Positions 1 through 6,159 of a DNA stretch of 8,628 nucleotides are shown in pieces. Each line of letters opens with the position of its first letter. Positions within the stretch are counted from its first letter, which is position 1. Source of the DNA: an uncultured Armatimonadota bacterium (lineage in GTDB: Bacteria; Armatimonadota; Armatimonadia; Armatimonadales; Armatimonadaceae); assembly GCA_903924445.1 (NCBI GenBank), contig CAIYBQ010000133.1:1-8628 (forward strand), read 5' to 3'. A model generated the notes under the pieces. The model did not search any database. It saw only the letters and a list, made by a program, of their open reading frames with translations, and was not told the DNA's origin. A program made the translations under genes and the position numbers.

Positions 1-1071
1 AGTACCCGAGCCATCGTCATCAGCACCATTGAAGATACGGTCCGTACCTTCAGGAGCATTGTTGCGGACACCAACGTGGTCGTAGTGTGCACCAATCGCA
101 ACGTATTCCGACTTCAGCTTAGGATCGGTTCCTTCGATAATCCCAATCACGTTCTGTGTGCGCTGGCGGGTGATATCGCGAGTTACGGTGAACTGTGCAA
201 CCTTAGCAGGTGCAAATGCCTTGCCCTTGGATGCTTTGCTGTCCGTGGCCGTCGGAAGGTCCATGCCTTCACTATTCACCAAAGCAGCGCTAATGGCAGG
301 GCTTACGGCAATGGTAGGAACTGCTGGAACGACTTCCGCTGGATCCTGGATACGACCAAAGTTCGCACGGGTGTTCGTCTGCTCGAACTGGCGGACTTTC
401 TGCTTCCATGCTGCATCATCGCCAGCGGTCAGAATCACGATGCCAACGGCACCAAGCTTTCGCGCAACGGCGGCCGGCGGGAGGTAATCGACACCCGATT
501 TTCCATCTTTCCACGGCATATCAGGTGGCATTGCGGTGGAGACAACGAGGACTTTACCCTTTACATCCAAGCCTTCGTACGGATCAACACCCTTGGACTT
601 CCACTGCCAGCCATGCCCGACGTAAACCATCATGCCTTTGGCATCACCGCGGTTGAATGTCCCAGCACTGGTTTGCGCTGCAACAAAGTCCTCGGTGTAC
701 TTGAGAACGCGGCCATCTACGGATGCCATCGTTTTCTCTTTGTCCAAGCGTGCACGTGTCAGGAAGATGTCCTGGAAATAGGTTCCTTTGTCGCCGCCTG
801 GCTTGACGCCAAACTTCTTCATATTGAAGGCAAGGAACTCTGCTGCTGCATCGAGGCCCGGACTTGGTGTGTCACGTCCCTGAAGCGCATCACTGGCAAT
901 GAAATTCAGGTAGTCGCGGGCAGCATCAGGAGTGATGACTGTATCTGCAGCCTTACGATAAGCATTCGCAGCTGCCGCAGATTGTGAAGCAGGTGCTTTC
1001 GGCTTCGGCGGTGCACCCACGGAAGGCAGCAGGAGTGACAGAGAAAGAGCAAGAGGAATTATTGTCATCAT
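1..1071 (-). CDS. Secreted M28-family metallopeptidase with PA domain (3' part missing)
   Basis: I read 357 codons without a stop, running off the left edge, so the C-terminus is absent. Residues 1-20 form a signal peptide (short N-terminus, a Leu/Ser-rich core, then Val-Gly-Ala), so the protein is probably exported. Near residues 58-72 lies the family motif IASDALQGRDTPSPG. Residues about 140-280 fit a protease-associated insert, including YEGLDVKGKVLVV and KLGAVGIVIL. The zinc-site motifs GAHYDH (residues 327-332, His329 as ligand) and NGADDDGSG (348-356, Asp352 as likely bridging ligand) are typical of M28 aminopeptidases. The remaining ligands lie beyond the edge. Members remove N-terminal residues from peptides using two zinc ions; the exact substrate cannot be told. 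The start is the first of two adjacent ATGs, lying immediately after the TAA of the methyltransferase gene, with only a weak GAGA upstream, which suggests translational coupling. The family call is firm. Confidence 0.9.
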   Translation of the reverse strand, partial: MMTIIPLALSLSLLLPSVGAPPKPKAPASQSAAAANAYRKAADTVITPDAARDYLNFIASDALQGRDTPSPGLDAAAEFLAFNMKKFGVKPGGDKGTYFQDIFLTRARLDKEKTMASVDGRVLKYTEDFVAAQTSAGTFNRGDAKGMMVYVGHGWQWKSKGVDPYEGLDVKGKVLVVSTAMPPDMPWKDGKSGVDYLPPAAVARKLGAVGIVILTAGDDAAWKQKVRQFEQTNTRANFGRIQDPAEVVPAVPTIAVSPAISAALVNSEGMDLPTATDSKASKGKAFAPAKVAQFTVTRDITRQRTQNVIGIIEGTDPKLKSEYVAIGAHYDHVGVRNNAPEGTDRIFNGADDDGSGT

Positions 1072-1746
1072 TTATATCTCAGAGAAAAAGAATTTATTGA
1101 ATGGAATCGGACGGTACTCATAGGCTGGAGGGTCAACAAGTGTCATCTTGTAACCAAGGCCAGCAAGAAAGGTTGCGACACGCGCATGGAGCTCAGGCGA
1201 GTGCAGCTCTACGGAGATGTGCGGATGGAAGCGTTCAAGGGTGCCACGCATACCCTCAAGAACATCCATTTCGCCGCCGTCTACATCAATCTTCACAACA
1301 TCGACACGTGACAGCCCAGCTTTAGCAGCATAGTCATCAAAGGTGATGCCGGGAAAGTCCACGGTGTTTGGCCCGATGGCAAATTCTGTAACAATGGTCA
1401 AGCGTGAAAGTCCAGCAGCAGAATTTAAGTCGTAAGCCTGTTGCATGTACTCGCGGCGGTCGCTGGGTTCGAACGCGATGATATGGCCGCTAGTACCCGC
1501 CTCACGTGCCATGAGCAGCGTGAAGTAACCTTCGGCGGCACCGATATCCACGCAGACCGATCCTGGCTTAATTGCCTTGATTAGCCAATCCATTTGCGCA
1601 ACTTCGTAGATTCCTCGCCATGTCTGGGTATCGCGGACAAAGTCGAAGTAGGCAACCATCCCCTTCATGGGTCCGCCAAAAAACTTGGCTCTGCGCATCC
1701 CTTTACCGAACAGGATGCCTTTAATGGTCTTTGCGATGGACGGCAT
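1072..1746 (-). CDS. FkbM-family SAM-dependent methyltransferase
   Basis: This 224-residue protein is a class I SAM methyltransferase of the FkbM type, a family that O-methylates sugars, polyketides or other small molecules. The SAM-binding motif VCVDIGAAEG is at residues 64-73. The acidic residue that binds the ribose (AFEPSDR, Glu93) ends the second strand, and the family hallmark DVVKIDVDGGEMDVLEGM is at 139-156. There is no signal peptide or membrane segment, so it should be cytoplasmic. I start it at the ATG at 1746 because GGGGTAG lies about 5 bases upstream. A GTG at 1776 would add 10 residues but has no ribosome binding site. The stop codon abuts the ATG of the M28 peptidase, so the two are probably co-expressed. 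No glycosyltransferase or polyketide genes are nearby to suggest a substrate. Confidence 0.87.
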   Translation of the reverse strand: MPSIAKTIKGILFGKGMRRAKFFGGPMKGMVAYFDFVRDTQTWRGIYEVAQMDWLIKAIKPGSVCVDIGAAEGYFTLLMAREAGTSGHIIAFEPSDRREYMQQAYDLNSAAGLSRLTIVTEFAIGPNTVDFPGITFDDYAAKAGLSRVDVVKIDVDGGEMDVLEGMRGTLERFHPHISVELHSPELHARVATFLAGLGYKMTLVDPPAYEYRPIPFNKFFFSEI

Positions 1747-1751
1747 AAACA

Positions 1752-1907
1752 CTACCCCAACACGGTGGTACGGCACTGACTGACGCCAGCCGGATCAACA
1801 TATTTGACACGCAAACCGTAGGCTATTGCATCATGTAGCAGGGAAAAGTACCAGTCCCACTCACGGTCACCCGCCCGGGACACGCAATCGTGCGCATCTA
1901 TAAACAA
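1752..1907 (-). pseudogene. Short protein-like stretch, possible gene remnant upstream of the FkbM gene
   Basis: This frame is open for 53 codons from just after a TAA at 1914-1916 to a TAG at 1752-1754, and its composition looks like real protein (for example DREWDWYFSLLHDAIAYGL followed by RVKYVDP). The stop lies 5 bases before the ATG of the methyltransferase, an operon-like spacing. The only in-frame initiation codon is a TTG at 1907, without a ribosome binding site. I do not recognise the family. It may be the C-terminal end of a deleted gene that once headed the operon, or a real 51-residue protein. Chance is possible at this length. Confidence 0.3.
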
Positions 1908-1921
1908 CGCGGGTTATGCCG

Positions 1922-1950
1922 CTGATAAACTTAGCGGAAACGCCTATAGT
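1922..1950 (+). promoter_or_regulatory. Predicted sigma-70 promoter of the zinc-ribbon gene, with overlapping inverted repeat
   Basis: A -35-like CTGATA (1922-1927, 4 of 6 consensus bases) and a -10-like TATAGT (1945-1950, 5 of 6) are 17 bases apart. Transcription would begin near 1957, a few bases before the ribosome binding site at 1974. The -35 box lies inside an inverted repeat, CCGCT (1919-1923) and AGCGG (1933-1937), which could bind a repressor. Prediction by eye only. Confidence 0.45.
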
Positions 1951-1973
1951 TGAATGGTCGTATTTCAAGAAAT

Positions 1974-1978
1974 GGAGG
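1974..1978 (+). promoter_or_regulatory. Ribosome binding site deciding the start of the zinc-ribbon gene
   Basis: GGAGG lies 5 bases before the ATG at 1984. It favours this start over the upstream in-frame ATG at 1954, and it puts the first zinc-ribbon cysteine at residue 4. Confidence 0.75.
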
Positions 1979-1983
1979 CTGCT

Positions 1984-2976
1984 ATGGAAAAATGTAAAGC
2001 ATGTGGTGGGAGCATCCCGGAGAGTGCCCGCTTCTGCGCGTTATGTGGTAAAGCCATTTCCGTTGCAACCAGTAGCCCGGCTTTTGGTAAGCTCGCATCC
2101 CCTTCGACCCCGCCCGGAACTTCCAATCCAGCCGAAGCACCCGCCGCCCCGACCCAAGATCCCAAAAAGTGGATTATTGGAGGCATTGCAGCGATTGGCT
2201 TACTCGGATTGGGTGCCTTTCTTGCAAAGACGGCTGGACTTTTGGGTTCACAGCCAACATCGACCAAGAGCACCGCGATTCTTGCACCTCCCCAGACTCA
2301 AACGGCCACCGCACCCGTTCTACAGGCGCCAACCACTAGCGCACCGGAAGCGCCTGTCCTAACGCCACCTGGGCAGACTGGCATCCCGATGCCCGAGGAT
2401 GTCATCGCGTACCTCCGCTGGCTGAAGCAATACCACGCTGACCTCCGGCAGCTATCGTCTTCGCTTGAAGGCGTCGCGATGCAGATCATCCCAACGATGA
2501 CCGTAAATGGCTATAACCAGCTGTTCAATGAGGAAGAAAACAAAATCAATGTGCCGGGGCAGGACCAGACGCGTGGGCGGTTGCTTGAAGTGACATCTCA
2601 GCTCAACCAGATGGCCGGACGCTTCAATGGAGTCCGTCCTCCCGATCCCTGTGCACCTCTTGCCGGTCAATATCAGCAGTCGATGAACGTGCATCTTCAA
2701 CAAATTGCAAAGCTTGCAACATTGTTGGAGAAGATTATGGAAAACCCGGCCGATGCAGCCACCCTGTTACCGGAGCTCACCGCGGAGCAGGGAAGCAAAT
2801 CGATGTCTGGTCAGGCGGATGGTGCAGTCAAGGGTGCTGATCAGCAGCTGAATGCCCTGCGCGAACGCTACATCGACATCCCAAGCGACATCAACCGTGG
2901 AACCTTCCAAATTGACACCCTTGACAGCGGCCTAAATGCTGGCAAGCTCCTCGGCGGCAAGGGACTCGGGATGTAG
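1984..2976 (+). CDS. Zinc-ribbon protein with one membrane segment and a helical extracytoplasmic domain
   Basis: This 330-residue protein opens with a zinc ribbon, Cys4-x2-Cys7 and Cys18-x2-Cys21 (MEKCKACGGSIPESARFCAL, then CGK), which would face the cytoplasm. A Pro/Ala-rich linker follows, then one hydrophobic segment at about residues 63-80, a Thr/Pro/Ala-rich stretch to about 130, and a largely helical C-terminal region (about 135-330) with many Gln, Leu and Glu. The topology suggests an inner-membrane protein with its C-terminal domain outside. I know of no function for the C-terminal part. The N-terminal zinc ribbon belongs to a very common family often found in membrane proteins of unknown role. 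I start at the ATG at 1984 because GGAGG (1974-1978) lies 5 bases before it. An ATG at 1954 would add 10 residues without a ribosome binding site. It is transcribed alone, ending at a strong terminator. Confidence 0.82.
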   Translation: MEKCKACGGSIPESARFCALCGKAISVATSSPAFGKLASPSTPPGTSNPAEAPAAPTQDPKKWIIGGIAAIGLLGLGAFLAKTAGLLGSQPTSTKSTAILAPPQTQTATAPVLQAPTTSAPEAPVLTPPGQTGIPMPEDVIAYLRWLKQYHADLRQLSSSLEGVAMQIIPTMTVNGYNQLFNEEENKINVPGQDQTRGRLLEVTSQLNQMAGRFNGVRPPDPCAPLAGQYQQSMNVHLQQIAKLATLLEKIMENPADAATLLPELTAEQGSKSMSGQADGAVKGADQQLNALRERYIDIPSDINRGTFQIDTLDSGLNAGKLLGGKGLGM

Positions 2977-3005
2977 GCTCATCCGCCAAACGTAGACTGA
3001 ACAAA

Positions 3006-3032
3006 AAAGCCTCCCGGAATCCGGGAGGCTTT
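3006..3032. terminator. Bidirectional Rho-independent terminator
   Basis: GCCTCCCGG (3009-3017) and CCGGGAGGC (3021-3029) form a perfect 9-bp GC-rich stem with a 3-base loop, flanked by A-tract 3003-3008 on the left and TTT on the right. Read on the minus strand the stem is followed by six T residues, read on the plus strand by three. It sits between the converging zinc-ribbon gene (ends 2976) and the barrel gene (ends 3056), so it can stop both. Confidence 0.93.
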
Positions 3033-3055
3033 CTCGTAACTTACAAACCAGCTCG

Positions 3056-3577
3056 TTAGAAGCGATACGCCAAGCGGAGCTGAGAACCGCTGAAGTTCAT
3101 TCCTTGAGCTTCGTTGATAGATGTGACATCGTATTCGAGCCCCCAGCCATCATTTCGCTCATAGCCAACCAACAGCTTTGCACCAAAGCGGCTGCTCGTT
3201 CCTCCGCTTTGCAGGGAGTAGAAACCAAGGCCTCCGCCGTAGTAGAAGCGATCGGATGACACCGGGCTGCTGACATAAGAGCGAACTTGTGCACCGACTC
3301 CAATACGGCGGACGGAATCACGACCAGCGCCAATGCTCACCAAGCGATCACGCCACGAGTAGTCGAGGTAAGCGCCAGTGATGGTTGGGAGTTTGGATGT
3401 TGACTTCTTGAAGTCGTACGAAACACCAAACGATGCATTTGTGTTAGCAGAGCCATCCGTTGGCCGAAGAACACCAGCAACGACTCTGAGTGGTCGCTGA
3501 ACAGTAACCTGATCTGCAACAACTAACGGCTGGGAGACAATATTTGATGCCAATGCGGCCACCAAGAGGGTAATCAT
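3056..3577 (-). CDS. Small secreted protein, probable outer-membrane beta-barrel
   Basis: This 173-residue protein starts with a signal peptide (about residues 1-21: hydrophobic core, then PLVVA). The rest alternates polar and hydrophobic/aromatic residues in short strand-like pieces (ASFGVSYDF, TGAYLDYSW, RFGAKLLVGYERNDGWGLEYD) separated by Gly/Asn/Ser turns, and it ends SQLRLAYRF. A terminal Phe preceded by alternating residues is the usual signal for insertion by the BAM machinery. The length fits an 8-stranded OmpA/OmpW-like barrel, but I cannot name a family. It begins 12 bases after the xylose isomerase stop, with AGGA about 10 bases before the ATG, so the two are probably one transcript ending at 3006-3032. 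Whether the link to sugar metabolism is functional is not shown. Confidence is high for a real exported protein, moderate for the barrel. Confidence 0.77.
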   Translation of the reverse strand: MITLLVAALASNIVSQPLVVADQVTVQRPLRVVAGVLRPTDGSANTNASFGVSYDFKKSTSKLPTITGAYLDYSWRDRLVSIGAGRDSVRRIGVGAQVRSYVSSPVSSDRFYYGGGLGFYSLQSGGTSSRFGAKLLVGYERNDGWGLEYDVTSINEAQGMNFSGSQLRLAYRF

Positions 3578-3589
3578 ATTGAGAAAATC

Positions 3590-4762
3590 CTAGTCCTGAA
3601 TGCCCATCAGTATATCAAAGAGGCGTTGGTCCAACTGCTCGTATGGCAGCGCCTGAGCCGTGATGCCATCGACATCGAACTGCCGTGTCTGGATCGCATT
3701 TGCACGCTCTGGTGTGTATTCTCCGAGGAGTGCTTCGGATTCTGAACAGCTCGGATTCAGCTGCGCGAGGAGCTCCTGCACAACAGGATCTGCATCGAAG
3801 ATACGTGCCTTCTCCTTGAGGATCAGGTAGGAACGCATACATCCCTTGACGAAGCCGAGGATATCCGCATCATCGGATGCCGTACGCAGTGGGTGCGCAT
3901 CGAAGTGAAGCGAGCCCTTGTAGCCGTAGTTCTCAAGCATCCGCACGAGGAAGAATGCATTCTTGGCATCTTCTTGTCCGAAGCGAAGATCTTGATCAAA
4001 GCGACCAGGCTTTTGGCCATTGAGGTCGATGTGGAAGAGCTTGCCTGCCTCGAGTGCCTGTGCGACTGCGTGGTAGAAGTTGAGACCAGCGATGGTTTCA
4101 TGGGCGACTTCCGGGTTCACCCCAACCATCTCTGAATGCTTTAGGGTTGCGATAAAGCCAAGCATTGCACCGGTGGTCGGCATGTAGATGTCACCGCGTG
4201 GCTCATTTGGCTTCGCTTCAAGTGCAAACTTGTAGTCATATCCCTGCGCAACGGAGTATTCACAGAGGAAGTCCATGGCTTCACGCATCCGCTTGGATGC
4301 AACGACGGCATCCTTGCCAGCATCCACTTCAGCACCTTCACGGCCGCCCCAGAAGACGTAGACCTTGGCACCGAGCTCATTGCCGACATCCATCGAACGC
4401 ATCGTCTTCTGCAGCGCAAAAGCACGCACCTTGGGGTCATTGGATGTAAATGCACCATCGCGGAAGATTGGGTGCGTGAACAGATTCGTGGTTGCCATCG
4501 GGACACACAGCCCAGTGTCATGCAGACGCTGCTTGAATGCTGCGATGATGCTGTCCTGTTCGGCGATGGACTTGCCAAATCCGAGGAGGTCATGGTCGTG
4601 GAGGTTGACGCCGTAGACGCCGAGGTCTGCGAGCTTGTCGAGCATCGTCAGCGGGTCATATCCAGGGCGGGTTGGCTCGCCAAACGGGTCGCGTCCGTTG
4701 TTTTGCAACGTCCAGAGACCAAATGTAAACCGATCAGACTTTTGTGGGGTAAAGAGCGACAT
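3590..4762 (-). CDS. xylA: Xylose isomerase (short, class I)
   Basis: The enzyme converts D-xylose to D-xylulose (and glucose to fructose) in the cytoplasm using two divalent metal ions. At 390 residues it is of the short class found in Streptomyces and Thermus. All residues I know as catalytic or metal-binding are present, one position later than in Streptomyces: His55 and Asp58 (NLHDHD), Glu182 and Lys184 (EAKPNEPRGD), Glu218 and His221 (NPEVAHE), Asp246 (HIDLNGQ), Asp256 and Asp258 (FDQDLRFG), Asp288 (HFDAHPLR). The wording of the C-terminal third (HFDAHPLR, GCMRSYLILKEKARIF) is closest to my memory of the Thermus enzyme. The start is the ATG at 4762, with AAGGA 8 bases before it. The ATG at 4771 overlaps that ribosome binding site. 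A Pro is replaced by Ala in EAK. No xylulokinase gene is in the window, so a second role is possible. Confidence 0.96.
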   Translation of the reverse strand: MSLFTPQKSDRFTFGLWTLQNNGRDPFGEPTRPGYDPLTMLDKLADLGVYGVNLHDHDLLGFGKSIAEQDSIIAAFKQRLHDTGLCVPMATTNLFTHPIFRDGAFTSNDPKVRAFALQKTMRSMDVGNELGAKVYVFWGGREGAEVDAGKDAVVASKRMREAMDFLCEYSVAQGYDYKFALEAKPNEPRGDIYMPTTGAMLGFIATLKHSEMVGVNPEVAHETIAGLNFYHAVAQALEAGKLFHIDLNGQKPGRFDQDLRFGQEDAKNAFFLVRMLENYGYKGSLHFDAHPLRTASDDADILGFVKGCMRSYLILKEKARIFDADPVVQELLAQLNPSCSESEALLGEYTPERANAIQTRQFDVDGITAQALPYEQLDQRLFDILMGIQD

Positions 4763-4782
4763 CGCTGGCATCCTTAGTGAGC

Positions 4783-4811
4783 ATTTTGTTGACAGGGAAA
4801 TCCACTGTCAC
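4783..4811 (-). promoter_or_regulatory. Predicted promoter of the xylose isomerase gene
   Basis: Read on the minus strand, GTGACA (4811-4806, 5 of 6 consensus bases) and CAAAAT (4788-4783, 4 of 6) are separated by 17 bases. The gap between the transglycosylase stop and the isomerase start is only 70 bases, so a promoter here would be compact, with a short leader of about 15 bases. Prediction by eye. Confidence 0.4.
4790..4810. promoter_or_regulatory. Inverted repeat in the isomerase promoter, possible operator
   Basis: TGACAG (4790-4795) and CTGTCA (4805-4810) are perfect 6-base inverted repeats separated by 9 bases. They lie between and partly over the -35 and -10 elements, where a dimeric repressor would block RNA polymerase. 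No regulator gene of the XylR/ROK or LacI type is nearby. Confidence 0.35.
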
Positions 4812-4832
4812 AGCCATCAGTCTACACGTTGC

Positions 4833-5864
4833 TCAGCGGCTATCCCCACTACAGAGTTCCCGATAGAGTTTCATAATCTTCCGAACGTACCCTTGGGTTT
4901 CCCGGTACGGCGGGATACCTCCCCAGCGGCGTACGGCGCCCATGCCAGCGTTGTAGCTCGCAAGGGCAAGTGCCAGGTGGTTGTCACTAGCCTTGTCAAA
5001 ATCATTTGACTTGCTGTACTTGTTGAGGCGTTCCTTGATGAGGTAGATGCCGCCAGCCAGATTCTGAACAGGATCATAGGGATTTGAAAGGCGTAAGCGC
5101 TTGACCTCATCGGGCATCAGTTGGATGAGTCCCATCGCCCCTTTGTGGCTGGTCTCCGTGATGCGAAAGTCGCTTTCCGCAACAACGGTTGCCACCGCGA
5201 GCCGGGGATCGAGGTCGTATTCTTCCGAAAAGCGCAGGATTCCGTACGTGATCTGGTCTGCCTGTGCATCGGAGAGGCGCTTATTGTGACGTTTGATGTA
5301 GCCTTTGTAGCTTGCGAAAACGGACTGGCTCTTTGGCGACAGAGCAGCACGAAGCCGCGCGATAGACCCGACCGTACCGGGTTTAGGCGTCGGAATAACT
5401 GATGCGCTTGACTGTTGAGGCTTTTTGACGGCAACGGTCGGAGCTGCACGGCGTTCTGCTTCGAGCCAGCGTGCTTCTGCCCGCAGGCGCTCCTCAAACC
5501 AGCGTGCTTCCCTGAGGGCAATATCTGCTGCACTCGCGACTGCGATCACCGTCATCGGGGGGATGCCAGAAAGGACGCCATCGGCATCCGACTTGCTAAC
5601 GGTCGCAAGGACACGCACGGTGCTACCTGAGTGAAGCCAGACCGGTTGAACGCTGATGGTAAGGCGCACAGTTGAGTTGTCCGGCAGGGTGAGTATGAGG
5701 ACTGCATCGTCTTCATCGCCAGCCAAGATGCCCGTTAGGCGACCATCGAGTTCAAATGGGACATCCGGGGGAATACGAAAGCCTCTCGATGCGGAAACAA
5801 AGCTACCCTGTTTCCACCCACTGGCTCGGCGCTGTGCCAGGTATTGGTCCGTTGGAGATTGCAT
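4833..5864 (-). CDS. Lytic transglycosylase-domain protein without a signal peptide
   Basis: The C-terminal third (about residues 200-343) is a Slt-type lytic transglycosylase domain that would cleave peptidoglycan glycans. It shows the catalytic Glu230 in VVAESDFRIT, GAMGLIQLMP (242-251), NPYDPVQNLAGGIYLIKERL and ASYNAGMGAVRRWGG (302-316). It is preceded by a linker. Before that, residues 37-115 are rich in beta strands (for example ELDGRLTGIL and HSGSTVRVLATVS), and 117-140 is a charged helix with repeated ARW-E pattern (EARWFEERLRAEARWLEAER). The N-terminus (MQSPTDQYLAQRR) is polar, not hydrophobic. An in-frame TAA lies two codons before the ATG, so no longer start exists in this sequence. 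AAGGGA lies about 9 bases upstream. Enzymes of this family normally act in the periplasm, so the missing signal is unusual. It could be exported otherwise, act on lysis, or result from a sequence error. The domain call is firm. Confidence 0.9.
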   Translation of the reverse strand: MQSPTDQYLAQRRASGWKQGSFVSASRGFRIPPDVPFELDGRLTGILAGDEDDAVLILTLPDNSTVRLTISVQPVWLHSGSTVRVLATVSKSDADGVLSGIPPMTVIAVASAADIALREARWFEERLRAEARWLEAERRAAPTVAVKKPQQSSASVIPTPKPGTVGSIARLRAALSPKSQSVFASYKGYIKRHNKRLSDAQADQITYGILRFSEEYDLDPRLAVATVVAESDFRITETSHKGAMGLIQLMPDEVKRLRLSNPYDPVQNLAGGIYLIKERLNKYSKSNDFDKASDNHLALALASYNAGMGAVRRWGGIPPYRETQGYVRKIMKLYRELCSGDSR

Positions 5865-5930
5865 CGTTTACCATCCCTTTTGAGAGGGTTGTGCGTAAAT
5901 GTAAACATCCGCTGAGAACAGTAATCGATA

Positions 5931-6019
5931 CGGAGAGACAGGGATTCGAACCCTGGGTAAGATTTGACACCTACAACCACTTAGCAGGCGGCCGCTTTCG
6001 TCCACTCAGCCATCTCTCC
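5931..6019 (-). tRNA. tRNA-Ser (anticodon GCU)
   Basis: The minus strand folds into a full serine tRNA. The 7-bp acceptor stem pairs GGAGAGA with TCTCTCC, followed by discriminator G. The D arm is TGGCTGAGTGGACGAAAGCGGCC. The anticodon loop CTGCTAA carries GCT and is closed by a 5-bp stem with two G-T pairs. A long variable arm, diagnostic of serine, follows, then the T arm CAGGG-TTCGAAT-CCCTG. It decodes AGC and AGU. CCA is not encoded, so it must be added by nucleotidyltransferase. The gene ends 66 bases before the transglycosylase start on the same strand. I see no other tRNA. Confidence 0.97.
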
Positions 6020-6112
6020 ACAACAATCAACCGTCCTCAACGGACATGTAGGAATATCATGCTGAACACCCGGGTGCAAGGAATGTGGGGTAAAACGCTT
6101 GCTCCGGAGGAC

Positions 6113-6140
6113 GTTTTCAGGATAGGGTTCGCTTGAAAAC
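6113..6140. promoter_or_regulatory. Inverted repeat upstream of the hydrolase gene
   Basis: GTTTTCA (6113-6119) and TGAAAAC (6134-6140) are perfect 7-base inverted repeats with a 14-base spacer, ending 19 bases before the hydrolase ATG. A weak promoter is possible here (TTGCTC near 6099, GATAGG at about 6121). The repeat could be an operator or form a leader hairpin. Confidence 0.35.
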
Positions 6141-6159
6141 CGCGGATTGAGAGGTCTCT

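Noticed and set aside
76..987. Long plus-strand open frame of 303 codons
   Set aside because: It is the antisense shadow of the M28 peptidase, whose zinc motifs on the minus strand are unmistakable. The plus-strand translation is Cys-rich and fits no family.
5931..6019. The tRNA gene as an integration site for a mobile element
   Set aside because: No integrase gene and no repeat of the tRNA end elsewhere in the window were seen.
6067..6076. Palindrome CACCCGGGTG between the tRNA and the hydrolase gene
   Set aside because: Ten-base perfect palindrome, but a single copy, GC-rich and without a matching promoter position, so chance is likely.
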